DNA from: Limnoperna fortunei
Lineage: Eukaryota; Mollusca; Bivalvia; Mytilida; Modiolidae
Reading direction: 5' to 3'
Assembly: GCA_944474755.1 (NCBI GenBank)
Contig: OX104114.1
Coordinates: 41,605,070 to 41,669,069 of the forward strand
DNA: 64,000 nt
Shown here: piece by piece, positions 32,965 to 43,944 of the stretch
Layout of the letters: every line of letters begins with the position of its first letter
Numbering within the stretch: the stretch's first letter is position 1
Notes under the pieces: generated by a model
What the model saw: the letters and a program-made list of their open reading frames with translations, nothing else
Databases searched by the model: none
What the model was told of the DNA's origin: nothing
Program-made: the position numbers and the translations under genes

Positions 32965-34716
32965 TCAATTGTGCTTGAAAGCATCTATTGTGGGTGCTTG
33001 CAAGATATGAGTTGGTATAAGATTCCACTGTGGTATGGTTCTGGGGAAGAATGAGTATTTGTAGCAATCTTTTGATGCAAAAATATGTTTGTATGTATAT
33101 GGTTGTGTTCTCCGGGTTCTGGGGTCTGTCGGTATTAATACTGTGGTTGGGATGGCAACTAGATTATGTACTACTTTATAAAATAAAATTAATCTTGTTT
33201 TTAATCTTCTATGTTGAAGTGTGGGCCAATTTAAAGTATTCATCATATTGGTAACGCTGCTGGTGTTGTGAAACCTGTTACAGGCATACCTGGCTGCTCG
33301 ACGCTGAACCATTTCCAGGTTATAGGATTGGTCAGCTGTATGTGGGTCCCATATAGAACTAGCATATTCTAGTTTTGGTCGGACAAGCGCCTGGTATGCC
33401 CTGGACTTAATGGCTGTATTGTTTGTTTTTAAATTTCTTTTAAGGAAGCCTAGTGTTTGCGAGGCACTTGATGCTATATTTTTAGTATGCTGATTCCATT
33501 TTAGATCTGCTTGTAGGGTGATACCGAGATATTTAGCTGAAGATACAGGTTCCAAAATATGTTTGTGTAGGATATAATTGTATTTAAACGGGTTCTTTTT
33601 AGTTGTTACAGAAAGTACTGTGCATTTGTCTGGGTGAAAAGCCATCAGCCAGTCCTTTTCCCACCTGGCGGCAGCATCGAGATCAAATTGAAGTCTGTCA
33701 CAGTCTTGTTGTGACTGGATAGTTCGGTATATGATGCTGTCGTCAGCAAACAGTCTGAGTTTGCTATGGGATAAGTACTCAGGTAGGTCGTTTATATATA
33801 TCAGAAAAAGAACTGGCCCTAGAACTGTTCCTTGGGGGCCACCAGAAGTGACTGGGGCACTGTCTGATGACTTCCCATCCAGAACCACTGTCTGTGTTCT
33901 ACCAGAGAGGAATGCTGTTACCCAATTCAAAGTTTCATTTTGGATTCCGTAGTATTTTAGTTTATAAAGAAGTCTCTGATGTGGAACTTTGTCAAATGCT
34001 TTTGCAAAGTCCATAATTATTAGGTCGGTCTGTGTATTTTGATCAGAATTGGAGGCAAGTGCTTGAATAAGTGACAGAAGTTGTGTTTCACAGGATCTAG
34101 AGTGTCTGAATCCATGTTGCAAGTCATACAGTATGTTATTACTTTCTAAGTGGCCGAGTATGTGTTTGGTGACAATGTGCTCCATGAGTTTGCAGCTGAT
34201 GCAAGTGAGTGAGATTGGGCGATAGTTGTCAGCTTTATATTTTTCTCCTTTTTTAAATGCTGGGACCACATTGGCTTGTTTCCAATCCAAGGGTGTGCTG
34301 CCAGATTGTAAAGATTTACGAAATATGATGGTAAGTATTGGTGCTGTTATTTCATGCATTTCTTTAAGAATTTTGCCATTGATGTTATCTGGGCCACTAG
34401 CTTTGTGTGGATTGATGTTGCACAGCAGTTTTTGGATACCAGGTGTGGTGATTTCAAGTGGTTGGATGACTGGATGTATGCTGGTACCTTTGTTTGGAAT
34501 ACTTTCAGTTGTTTCTGTTGTAAAGACTGACTGAAATTGGTTGTTGAGTATGTCGGCTTTTTGTTTTGGGTCGGTATAAAGCTGTCCATCTCTTTTTAAA
34601 GGAGCTACTCCATTTTTGTCTGATCTAATGGATTTGATAAATGAGAATAGTTTTTTAGGCTTTGATTGTGTGATATGCTTAGAATCTGTATTATCGAGAC
34701 GGAGATCAAGAATCAT
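32965..34716 (-). CDS. LINE reverse transcriptase ORF, intact motifs
   Basis: 583 open codons. In order: SKPKKLFSFIKSIRSDKNG (pre-RT linker), NPHKASGPDNINGKIL, FKKGEKYKADNYRPISLT, LQHGFRHSRSCETQLL, the first catalytic Asp in IIMDFAKAFDKVPHQRLLYK, GGPQGTVLGPVLFLIYINDL, and the catalytic LRLFADDSIIYR. Then the thumb with SAKYLGITLQADLKW, YQALVRPKLEYASSIWDP, VQRRAARYACNRF, and a C-terminal YSFFPRTIPQWNLIPTHIL. All RT catalytic residues are present, in contrast to the older copy at 9486-10733. The open frame also extends upstream of the first Met to the insertion border at about 34796, so this Met is not the natural start. The protein lacks its endonuclease and could not act alone. Confidence 0.9.
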   Translation of the reverse strand: MILDLRLDNTDSKHITQSKPKKLFSFIKSIRSDKNGVAPLKRDGQLYTDPKQKADILNNQFQSVFTTETTESIPNKGTSIHPVIQPLEITTPGIQKLLCNINPHKASGPDNINGKILKEMHEITAPILTIIFRKSLQSGSTPLDWKQANVVPAFKKGEKYKADNYRPISLTCISCKLMEHIVTKHILGHLESNNILYDLQHGFRHSRSCETQLLSLIQALASNSDQNTQTDLIIMDFAKAFDKVPHQRLLYKLKYYGIQNETLNWVTAFLSGRTQTVVLDGKSSDSAPVTSGGPQGTVLGPVLFLIYINDLPEYLSHSKLRLFADDSIIYRTIQSQQDCDRLQFDLDAAARWEKDWLMAFHPDKCTVLSVTTKKNPFKYNYILHKHILEPVSSAKYLGITLQADLKWNQHTKNIASSASQTLGFLKRNLKTNNTAIKSRAYQALVRPKLEYASSIWDPHTADQSYNLEMVQRRAARYACNRFHNTSSVTNMMNTLNWPTLQHRRLKTRLILFYKVVHNLVAIPTTVLIPTDPRTRRTQPYTYKHIFASKDCYKYSFFPRTIPQWNLIPTHILQAPTIDAFKHN

Positions 34717-34796
34717 TTTTTCGATGTAGCTGTTATAGGCTTGTCTTTGTTCCTTCTGTACTATGCGTGTTAGTTGTTTATATTTATCATGATATT

Positions 34797-36280
34797 AAGG
34801 TCTTTCCCCTTTCCAAGGGAAAGACCTTACTGTATATCTTATGATTATTATTTTTTTTTCTGCCACAGATGTCAAAAAAGTGTCTTAACGTATCGCTTTG
34901 AAACTTGCCACACTTAACCGACACTACCTGGGCTCGACCTGAGTCACCCTGCAAGACCGATCTATTTTTAGTAACAGAGTTATCTCCCCAAACACTGTTT
35001 ACCCTTGTGTTCAGATAAACTCAGAAACCATGACAGATATCAAAAATCTAAAGTGGGGAAAATGTTGTCTGAATTATGGCCATGATTTGTCATGCAAAAA
35101 AACATTCTTCGATCCACTTCCTGTTTACGCGATTTTGACGCGAAGTTTGTCGAAAACGTCAAAGTTGTCGGATTTACACAAAACTTGGTTTCCAAGTAGA
35201 TATGAGGGTCCTAATTACATGTATCGGATCAAAAAATTTTTTTGGTCCACCATTTTCAAAATGGCCGCCATTGAAATTTTGTTTTCAATATAACTCAAAA
35301 ACCATAAAAAATTGAAGCAGAAAATATATGAGAAAAATGTTCCTCTCATTGAGATCTACATTTGATATAAAGGTTTAAAAACTGTGCGACAAACCGTTTT
35401 AGAGGTTATGGCCCTTGACAGGTTTCGGCTAAATTTTGTTTTCGAAATAACTCAAAAACCATACAAAATTAAAGCAGACAATATATGAAAAAAATGTTCC
35501 TCTTATTGAGATCTACATTTGATATACAGGTTCAAAAACTGTGCGACAAACCGTTTAGAGGTTATGGCCCTTGACAGGTTTCGGCTAATTTTTTTTACGA
35601 AATAACTAAAAAACCGTAAAAAATTGAAGCAGACAATATATCAGAAAAATGTTCCTCTTATTGAGATCTACATTTGATATACCGGTTCAAAAACTGTGCG
35701 ACAAGCTGTTTTAGAGGTTATGGCCCTTGACAAGTTTCGGTTAAATTTAGTTTTCGAAATAACTCAAAAACCATAAAAAATTGAAGAAGACAATATATGA
35801 GAAAAATGTTTCTCTCATCGAGATATACATTTGATATACAGGTTCAAAAACTGTGCGACAAACCGTTTTAGAGGTTATGGCCCTTGACAGGTTTCGGCTA
35901 AATTTTGTTTTCGAAATAACTCAAAAACCATAAAAAATTGAAGCAGACAATATATCAGAAAAATGTTCCTCTCATTGAGATCTACATTTGATTTGAACTA
36001 TTGAAAACTGTGCGATTAATCGTTTTCAAGTTATGGCCGCTGACATTTTTCAGCTAATCAGTTTATGGCTTATAACTTTTAAACCGTCTGAGATAATATA
36101 GTGAACATAGGTTTTTTGTGACCGTCTCAACAAGCCCTTCGATTTAGAACCAAAGTCCAATGGTTATGGGCAGCAATTTTCAAAATTAGCAACCATATAC
36201 CTAGACATAACACTAAGAAAATGCCGGGAAAGACCTCACATTTGTTCTTTGAACAAATGACTTTTCATTATTATTTTTTT
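34797..36280. mobile_element. Helentron/pearl-like non-autonomous element inserted in the LINE
   Basis: Left end: a hairpin (34797-34828) of AAGGTCTTTCCC and its complement. Right end: GGGAAAGACCT (36226-36236), the inverse of the left terminal sequence, followed by a perfect hairpin CATTTGTTC-TTT-GAACAAATG (36239-36259). Both ends are followed inward or outward by an ATTATTATTTTTTT-like tract. The middle holds five tandem units of about 156 bp. Short subterminal inverted repeats, a core of tandem repeats, and a terminal stem-loop without target duplication are features of Helentron-derived elements, including the bivalve pearl elements. This class is an inference from architecture. Confidence 0.7.
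35284..36045. repeat. Five tandem units of about 156 bp
   Basis: The phrase AA(A/T)AACT(C/A)AAAAACC(A/G)TA starts near 35292, 35449, 35603, 35761 and 35918 (spacing 157, 154, 158, 157). Units share GAGATCTACATTTGATAT, GTTCAAAAACTGTGCGACAA and GAGGTTATGGCCCTTGACA. The last unit is more diverged. The length is near one nucleosome repeat and matches the 150-160-bp core repeats reported for pearl elements. Confidence 0.95.
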
Positions 36281-36715
36281 GTTTTAAAGTACAGTTTATT
36301 TCTCTTGTTAATTAGCTTTCTTAGTTTATTATGTACCCATGGTAGTCGATGTTTATAAGTGAGCATTTTTTTAGGGATGTTTTCATCTATTGATTTATTG
36401 AGATCTAACCTAAAGGTACCGTACATCTCTTCAACACCTGTATTTTTGTCTTGTTCCATTTCGATTAATTTGCCTAATATTTTTTTGAGGTCTGCTTGGA
36501 TGTTACCCCAATTTGCTTGCTTATATTTTAGTATTGTTCTTGGTATTTGTCTAACTTTACGTAGCCAGATGTCAGATTCTACGTATACAATGTCATGATC
36601 GCTTAAGCCGAGCGAGGGTAAGGTGTCTACTTTATTAATAACAGTTGGATTATTAACAAGAATAAGGTCTAGTGTTTTGTCCTTTCGAGTTGGTAGCATA
36701 ACAATTTGGTTTAGC
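36271..36715 (-). pseudogene. LINE endonuclease C-terminus and linker
   Basis: 142 open codons starting inside the endonuclease: TRKDKTLDLILVNNP, then the catalytic SDHD box in LGLSDHDIVYVES, then the linker ending KLRKLINKRNKLYFKTKK where the insert begins. It is the 5' remnant of the element whose RT lies at 32965-34716. The stop codon comes from the inserted element. Confidence 0.85.
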
Positions 36716-36867
36716 GACCTATAAGAAATGTCTTAAGACAAATGTTAAGAAGGTTTAGTTAAACAGACCCCAGTTATGTTATATGTTATTTGTGTGACGC
36801 TCTCGATCAGAACTGCCTTTTTGTAGTATGGAGAAAAAAATGCCTGCGATTCTGAAAAATTCATGGC

Positions 36868-37035
36868 TGGTCTACGTAGTTAGTCATCTACTATTGATCA
36901 CGAAAGTGTTGATAATGACGTTGTGACATGGAAACCCGACCTCCAGTGATATTTCTTCGACGTCAGTCTTAATGGATAAGGATTGCCAGTTTTCCTGTCG
37001 AAAGTCAGAAATTTCCCATTAGGAGCTTTGTCATC
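36868..37035 (+). mobile_element. Diverged SINE copy
   Basis: Retains ACGTAGTTAGTCATCTACTA, TTGATCACG, GACGTCAGTCTTAATGG and AAGGATTGCCAGTTTTCCTG in order. The B box is degraded, and the core and tail are missing or unrecognisable. Confidence 0.65.
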
Positions 37036-37039
37036 CTGC

Positions 37040-37960
37040 CTCGCCTCATTAAATAAAACTAACATGTAATTAACATGTAATTATATATCAGTCAATGAAA
37101 GGTGTGCCCAACATAATTAAAAAAAACCGATATCAATCAAGCCGAAGCATGAGCCACTACAGGATGGGCCTATTAACAAGATATTATGAGGTAGTTGTTA
37201 ATTTGTTCCTTGATCTTTAACTTCACTTCAATAAAAAAAAACTCGACAAATTGTGCTATAAACTAGCGCAAAATACAGGTTATGAATGTATGTTTTAGTA
37301 TTTTAAGACCTAAGATTTATTGACCCTATATAGAGACATAAATTGTCTCAAATATTATACTTTCAGATAGGTTTTATTGCTTTGAAATGTATGGTTCCTT
37401 ATTTTCTTAAATGTGTAAAAAAATGTCTCCGAACTATAAATTTTATTTTAATTATATAAAAATAAAACTGAATTATTTTGACGAAGTTTCCAAATTTATC
37501 AATTTTTAATTATGAGACATAATTCATGTTTCAGATATAGGTCAACAATTCTACAACTTTGATTTATTTTGCTGGCAGTTAGAATGTAAAATAAAAACAA
37601 AACGAAGATGTATTAAAAATACCTGAATAGGTCAAAAGGCCCTTTTACGAGTTCGTTCGGTATGATATTTAACATAGCAAAATGAAAATACCAAAGTAAC
37701 AATATTTTTTGTACTTTCTAGAACTTTTTCTAACCCATTTATATTGATCATACAAACATATAAACAAACAAAAATTCACATGACAGACTTTTTAAAATTT
37801 GTATTCTTTATTAATATTTAAGAAATCTGACGAAAATTTGCTCCTGGGAATTGGTTTAAATATTTTGCCGTACATTATGTTTCGTAAATATCCTGAATTT
37901 TTCGCATTGTTTTCTATCCAAATTCTGCTCGTGCCTAAAAGAAGTGAGAATTATGTAATT
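37040..37960. other. Intergenic, nothing recognised
   Basis: AT-rich, with a few A runs. No gene evidence. Confidence 0.3.
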
Positions 37961-37968
37961 GATTTTTA

Positions 37969-38225
37969 TTTGTTTGAATGGCGTTTTTCGCCACTTTCAG
38001 CCATTTTTTAGCTATCAAATAGGGTTCATTTTTATTGGGGAAAAGCCGAACTACCCGTTTGGATTGGGGGAAGCTGAAGTACCCGTCTATAGCAGCAAAA
38101 CTGACAATCCTTGTCATTAATGGTTGGAGATTAGCCGATCATGCCCGCAGTAAGACTCGATCATGAAACCCGTATGTTGACATACACGTGATCAATAGTA
38201 ATGGCTAACTACCTTAACTATTAGA
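37969..38225 (-). mobile_element. tRNA-derived SINE copy with core duplication
   Basis: Minus-strand copy with tail (TTTGTTTGAATGGCGTTTTTCGCCACTTTCAGCC complement) and head remnants (AATAGTTAAGGTAG, TTGATCACGTG). The conserved core appears twice (AAAAGCCGAACTACCCGT at about 38041 and GAAGCTGAAGTACCCGT at about 38070), a small internal duplication. Confidence 0.8.
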
Positions 38226-38428
38226 TTTTGTTATTAAACGAACACTGCATGGAAGAAAATGGTACGATATGTTGACTTAAAGCTGATATAGTTGGTTTGT
38301 GAACGTTTCATTAACGACTCACATATTCTGTTTTAAAATTCCAGAAATTATCCCAGCATACCAGTGGTAAAATCATATAAGTTGACTATTGGTATACCGG
38401 TTATCTTTTCCGTAAATAATATACAGTA

Positions 38429-38738
38429 AATGACTTTGATATATGTCGCTATCAGGCTTTATCAGCCAGAGAATTTGAAGTATTCACAGAAACTCTCCTC
38501 AATATTTGAAAGGTGATGAAACTGGAATTTCGGGATTATCAGTAAATCAATATCAAATGCAGTATAAACAATAAATATTAATGGTAACCAGAATAACAAT
38601 TAACAATTACAAAATGTTAGCATCCTCTGTTTTTCTGATGAAAGAAGATGGTGATTTTATTCACGTAATAAGCGACTTGGTGAATATAACATTTTCTCTG
38701 GCTGATAAATCCTGATAGCGACCTACATCAAAGTCATT
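38429..38738. mobile_element. MITE with about 60-bp terminal inverted repeats
   Basis: The left end AATGACTTTGATATATGTCG, continuing through CTATCAGGCTTTATCAGCCA, is matched inverted at 38680-38738 with about 10 differences over 60 bp. The interior of about 190 bp is AT-rich and non-coding. A terminal TA-like flank (TTAAG/GTAAATG) is present but the target duplication is unclear. Confidence 0.85.
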
Positions 38739-38749
38739 AAGAGTATACT

Positions 38750-39160
38750 TATATTATATATTAACTAACATATATATATATGTATTATTTGGCGATTATT
38801 TACATATTAAAACCAGTTGTTTTAAATTTCTTCTTCGTGAGGTACTCAAAAAAAACCAGTTGTATTGTAATATCTATAAATATTAACAATAATATTAAAA
38901 TTTTGTATAATTTTAATAAAGTCAGCAACAAGATGCATCATCTCTAAAGAAATGCTAAATTTTCTGTCAAAATAAACCATACATTACCTTTGATAAGAAA
39001 TGATAACATTTTAGAGTCAAACATGTTTTAGAGCCCTTTCTATGTACCATTGTACCATGGTATTTGACATATTGTATATGTCTTTTTTATCTTTTCATTC
39101 GGAAGTTTTTGACTTTAACTTCAAAGTGAAGAAAACATGGAATATTAAGAAAATTGAAAA
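38750..39160. other. Intergenic, nothing recognised
   Basis: AT-rich, including a short (AT)n near 38770. No gene evidence. Confidence 0.3.
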
Positions 39161-39166
39161 TGTTCG

Positions 39167-39167
39167 A

Positions 39168-39246
<79 letters not shown>

Positions 39247-39247
39247 A
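39167..39247. repeat. (AAAT)n microsatellite
   Basis: About 20 AAAT units, the second such tract in the window, followed by AATCAATCAATCA. Confidence 0.95.
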
Positions 39248-39352
39248 ATAATCAATCAATCATCTACTGGCGGCTGTTATCAACGAATGAAAAAAGATAT
39301 CACACAGATATGATATGTTTTATCTGAATAACGAGTTATCTTGCATTAGGTT

Positions 39353-39445
39353 TGAGGTTTTTACAGGGTAACACGGCTTCTTCTCCCAATAAAAACTGGA
39401 ATCATGATTTTTCCGAAAATTTCCTAACATCAAACAAAAAAATAA
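39353..39445 (+). mobile_element. Diverged SINE 3' fragment
   Basis: GTTTTTACAGGGTAACACGG, TTCTCCCAATAAAAACTGGA and ATCATGATTTTTCCGAAAA match the core-to-tail part of the SINE. No head. Confidence 0.55.
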
Positions 39446-39449
39446 TAAT

Positions 39450-41040
39450 AAATAAAATTCACAATGCCCTCGGCATTGCCCTGTCTATTATCAAGACAAA
39501 TATATAGCTCTGCTTGTGTCTGGTTGATTCTATAATAAAAACCAAGGTACTTGGTCATAGGCTCTTGATCGCAATCGAATTAATATTGGGACTGGACTGT
39601 TATTTGGCCAAGCTGTGAGTTACTCCAACCACGTTTTCTGCAATGTTCTGCAATGGTTCTGACCGGGTCTTAAGCTTTCCTACAGTGTAAACTTGATTCA
39701 TGTTACAACTGAAAAATGCCGCTGCTCAAAATGGATTACATGAAGATATAGTTCATAAAAATGTAATATTTGGTATAGCCGGCGACAGTCTTATGTTTAA
39801 CGTTTGTGTAACATGGAACGTTTCTACACAACGCAGGGTTCAGCAATTTTGCAATCCGGATTGAATTAGAAAGTACAATACCAGGGCCGTAAATTTAATT
39901 GCACAGGAGGCATGGGGTGAAACGCTTTAAACATTTTGACACTAAAACCCTTAATTTTCACTCCACTTTTTGGCACATATATATATTTTTTTTTACCTAA
40001 AATCTACAGGAGGCGGCTGCGTCGCCTCTTTGTATTGGCCTTGGATTAAACAGATACAAATAAAAACAACAAATTAATGGAGCAAAAAATAACAGAAAAT
40101 GGTTCTAATAATGTATAAGATTTATCTGAGAACTCGGATAATAATTGGGCAAGTGTTGTACAAAGGAGTTACATCCCTTGGACCTAGGATACATTTTGAA
40201 GGTATTGGGCATATTAATTTAAAGAAAACACAAATACAGATACTAAAGCCTTTTCCATACTGATTGATTCTGTTGCGATCGCATTTTGGTACCGCAAATT
40301 AAAATGTATATTCTCTTGAGAATTGTGTAATTCGTGTCCTTTATATATTCAGTTTTTAGCCAGACAGCCAATATAGGTATTAGACGTAATAAACAACGTA
40401 GGTAATATTCTTTGTATTTTTCTGTTTATAACTCATAACTTTGCACTTTAATTTTTAACTTGAAATGATCATAAGGTACAATCCATCTTCTAAAAGGATC
40501 ATAAAACAGAAGATCAATCAAACTCGAAAGTCCTTCATAAATTTATTTACTTAAATCTTTTCTTAAAATTGATTCGTTTTCTCCCCGAGGTGAGATATTC
40601 GCTCCATAATAACGTGCAGACGAGATCTCGCCATTCTGTGGTTGTCCTATATACAAAGTAACCAGGGTATACTGTATTGGTCAAGAGCTCATACACCGAT
40701 AAAGGTAAGACTTGAATTCAAATTATTTTTTAAACTAAATTATGTTAGTTCTTGATGATTGAAATTGCATTGCGCAAAGTATTTAAAAAAAATAATTTAA
40801 ATTTAACTGAAAATGATAATCTATTTTCGACTAATTGATTTTGAATAAAACAATATACCATTCAAATTAATATTGTGGCTAAGTCTGTTCAATTAAAAAG
40901 GCTTATTAATGACTGAATAATTCTATTAAAAATGCATATATGCATACACACATTGTGTATATACAATTGATCTTGTATACCCACAATTTTAGTTCATAAG
41001 TATGAAATGCATCCACTATTTAAATTTTCATGCATAAATT
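39450..41040. other. Intergenic with one candidate promoter/donor
   Basis: No ORF of note. At 40650-40705 a TATA-like TATATACA is followed about 50 bp later by a strong donor-like CCGATAAAG|GTAAGAC (donor at about 40706). This could be a short 5' exon, but no downstream coding exon was found. Confidence 0.25.
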
Positions 41041-41340
41041 TTACTATCATTTAAAAAGGCAATCTAATTAAAATTAAATTTTTCACTTGCTCACCACTTT
41101 TGGGATGATCGCTACGTTTACCATGAAAGACACAATCACTTAAGTGTTTGAAGTACTGGGTACCTATCTTTAATTTGAACATTTTATTATAAAAAAAGTA
41201 AAATATGCATTTTAATGCCACGTGTTGTTCAAATGATCACAGAATGCACCGTTTTCAAAGAAGTAAGGAGTCACCGTTACTAATTAAAAATACAAAAAAT
41301 GTATTATTAAACGTCATAGACCACTCGGCTCACAAAAAAC

Positions 41341-41720
41341 AATTAACGCGATGTATTGCGATGCCTTTAACAAGTATCGCGATGCTTTTAACAAGTATCG
41401 CGTTGCTTTTAACAAGTAATGGGATGTTTTTCTTTTGATGCATAATTGTTTTTTCATCGGCTTATTTTTCTTAAGTATTACAATGCTTTTAACAAGTAAC
41501 GCATGCTTTTGATAGGTAACGCGATGCTTATAACAAGTAACGCGATGATTTTAACAACAGGAACATCACAACTGTGACACGATCGGTCAGGTAGTTGAAA
41601 AATGCAAGCCGATGCTTTTTAAGAGTAAGCTGATACTTTTTTTTAAAAAGGCATGAAGTTTTTCATATCTGCTTATTTTGTCAAAAGTATGCCGATGCTT
41701 TTAAAAAGCTCTCACATATA
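41341..41720. repeat. 21-bp minisatellite (GCGATGCTTTTAACAAGTAT type), degraded
   Basis: Three in-phase 21-bp units at about 41358-41425 are followed by scattered decayed units to about 41560, then weaker GCCGATGCTTTT words to 41710. Because 21 is a multiple of three, it gives an AM(L/P)LTSI repeat in one frame (ORF 41205-41438). That ORF has no other support. Confidence 0.75.
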
Positions 41721-41778
41721 TCCCAGTGCTACAAATATGCTGACCTTAATAGACATTTTGTCCTGCGATACATGGAGT

Positions 41779-42043
41779 TTCGGTGGGGCCGAGTGGTTAA
41801 GGTAGTTCGTCTACTATTGATCATGTGGTCTGTCATTACCGATGTTGCGGATTTGAGTCTCACTGCGAGCAGGGCGCACTCGACTCCAATATTAATTGAC
41901 AACGATTACCATATTTCCTACAGAAGTTTGTGAGTTTTCTCCGTGTATTCTGGCTTCCGCCCTGATTAACTGGTCGCCATGATATACATGTAGCTGAAAA
42001 ATGCCGAAAGTGGAATTGAACACCATTAAAAAAAACAAACAAT
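41779..42043 (+). mobile_element. tRNA-derived SINE, near full length
   Basis: Most complete plus-strand copy: TTCGGTGGGGCCGAGTGGTT (A-box), CGTCTACTATTGATCATGTG, B-box-like GCGGATTTGAGTCTCACTGC, body GGGCGCACTCGACTCC, core TTTTCTCCGTGTATTCTGGC, tail GGTCGCCATGATAT, GCCGAAAGTGG and an A-rich end with AAACAAAC. The predicted Pol III promoter boxes are both readable. Confidence 0.92.
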
Positions 42044-42049
42044 CGTGCG

Positions 42050-42955
42050 ATCCATGTAAACACTAATACTAGACAGAAAGGGCCCTGAGTTTGGTATCAT
42101 GCTGAACCATTCTACAGCACCACATACATGTACAAATAAATCAAGATAACAGTAATTCCCACGGCGTCAGTCAGTATTAATTTACTTATATCGAAGATAA
42201 GAAAGACTTTAATTATGTCTCTTTTTTTTTAATTCCGTTCAATCTTATCCAAACAGTTTCTGTGAGATGCAATTTCCAATCAATACGAAACATGTAAGGG
42301 GTGACCTGAAGTTTTTTTTTGGGGGGATTTTCAAAATGGTTGTCGTTTGATGGAAACAGGGGTCATTAAATAGGACATTGCATTATCTTCAGTTGGCAGA
42401 AAATTGTATTTGTGCGGTTTTCAACATGCTCAAGATTATAATGGCAATAGGGGTTTGTTTGGGAGATATTTGGCATCCCAAGACAGTTATTACTAGTTGT
42501 ATATTATATTGATAAAAAAAAATGCATTAATCATACGCTTGATCCTATAAGTTTATAGCATTAATGACACGAATTTGGAAATACCATCAATCAAATCTCC
42601 ACCTCATTTATTACGTAATGTGTTTACCAAAACTATGTTAATTTTTGATGTATGTAATTTGTTCAATATTCCAGCGAGCTACGCAATTAAATTTATCATA
42701 CAGACTTTTGAAATTAACCGAACGAAAAAAAGATTGTGGTTTTCATTGCTATAACGTAATGGCTACGTGTTGAAACTTGTTTATAACCCAGACTGACGTT
42801 TCGATTGATCGGTTAACGTTCAGCTATTTTAGCTATATTGGTGACAAAAAGAAGTTAACAAATAAAAACAGGATGGATTACTGTGCAAATAATTTTGATT
42901 TTTACCACAACAGTATGAGAAAGAGACAGTTTGTCGTTTCATAGACTACAAAAGT
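42050..42955. other. Intergenic, nothing recognised
   Basis: AT-rich; one T/G run near 42312. No gene evidence. Confidence 0.3.
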
Positions 42956-42959
42956 GGTC

Positions 42960-43190
42960 TGTTACGTGCGGAACGCGTGGCATTCTTCTAAACATGTCAT
43001 CGGCTATGCTTTCCGTTGTTTAGTCTGTTACTTTCCCTTCCCCACCACCAATAATGTGAGGATATTCGCCACCTTGAGACACGCTGAGCCGGTCTGTGTG
43101 TAGAGCCCTTTAGGGCCATCAACAGGCTTGAAAAGGACAGGCAGAGTTCTATTCGGTTCCCGTTATTATCGTAAGCAAATGGTGACAACC
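42960..43190. other. Unusually GC-rich segment, unidentified
   Basis: Clearly less AT-rich than its surroundings (ACGTGCGGAACGCGTGGC, CTGAGCCGGTCTGTGTGTAG, AGCCCTTTAGGGCCATC). A 63-codon minus-strand ORF crosses it without recognisable motifs. It could be an old repeat or part of an exon. Confidence 0.3.
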
Positions 43191-43265
43191 AGTTAAAATC
43201 AAATTATATAATAATATTTAGTTATCTGTAGGTGATGAATAGTAATTTCACAGAATCTTACAATG

Positions 43266-43412
43266 TGGTGGGGCTTTGGTTGTACTGATTCATGTATTTA
43301 GTCATATACTATTGGCTACCGACCAACGTGTCAACACTGAGGTTGTGAGATCGAGTGTGACTTCGGGAAGGGTGTCCTCGTCTCTAACCTTTATTAACAA
43401 GGATTGCAAGTT
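43266..43412 (+). mobile_element. Diverged SINE copy, 5' half
   Basis: GTGTCAACACTGAGGTTGTG, AGATCGAGTGTGACTTCGGG (worn B-box) and AAGGGTGTCCTCGTCTC in order on the + strand. It ends at AAGGATTGCAAG. Confidence 0.7.
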
Positions 43413-43414
43413 AA

Positions 43415-43940
43415 AGTTTAAAGAAAAGTGTTTAGACAGTTTTTGAAACATTACCTTATTTACGTAACTCTTTTGTATGCAACAAACTTCAGAGTTGGTG
43501 TGTGTACTTATATGTGGTATATGTGCCCCCTTTTATGGAGATGTTTAGGACATTTTTGCAGAATTTTAGGATTGACCGTATTTGAAAAATTTTGTATATG
43601 TCATTCCCACGTCAATCTGCCATTATAGGAACATTTTAGACAATTGTTCAGAATTTCCAGTCGTTGCAAATATTTTTGTATACTGTTAGGACCATTCTTA
43701 GTCAATAAATTAATTTTTTACCTAAAAGACTCAATCCTTTAATTGTTTTGCTATAAATATTACCACTTTATATCTGTAAAGACGTACCATCATTGTTACA
43801 TTTCCACAGACTGAGTTTCGTTAGGTCGAACAACATTTCATTGATTACTTGACCTATTTTGTATCTTTTCGATGAAAGATTAAAATACATTTTAACGCAG
43901 TTCCAAAAGAGCTAAATTTTATCATTTGTTATTTGCTTCC
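43415..43940. other. Intergenic, nothing recognised
   Basis: AT-rich; no gene evidence. Confidence 0.3.
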
Positions 43941-43944
43941 TGGC

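Larger units (their letters stand above)
32890..36715 (-). mobile_element. Non-LTR retrotransposon (CR1/Jockey group), interrupted
   Basis: Two parts of one minus-strand element: endonuclease end plus linker (36271-36715) and linker plus reverse transcriptase plus C-terminus (32965-34796). They are separated by the hairpin-ended insert at 34797-36280. The 3' UTR runs to an A-run near 32890. Protein sequence is nearly contiguous across the insert (...RNKLYFKTKK and then DKYKQLTRIVQKEQRQAYN). The N-terminal endonuclease and 5' end are missing, so the element was 5'-truncated at insertion. Confidence 0.85.

Noticed and set aside
33030..34534. Plus-strand ORFs opposite the LINE reverse transcriptase
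   Set aside because: They are antisense shadows of the minus-strand RT frame.
35030..35293. 87-codon ORF in the inserted element
   Set aside because: The composition and position within the non-autonomous element give no sign of a protein; probably chance.
41205..41438. 77-codon ORF ending in LTSI repeats
   Set aside because: The repeat part is the 21-bp minisatellite and the rest has no motif or splice context.
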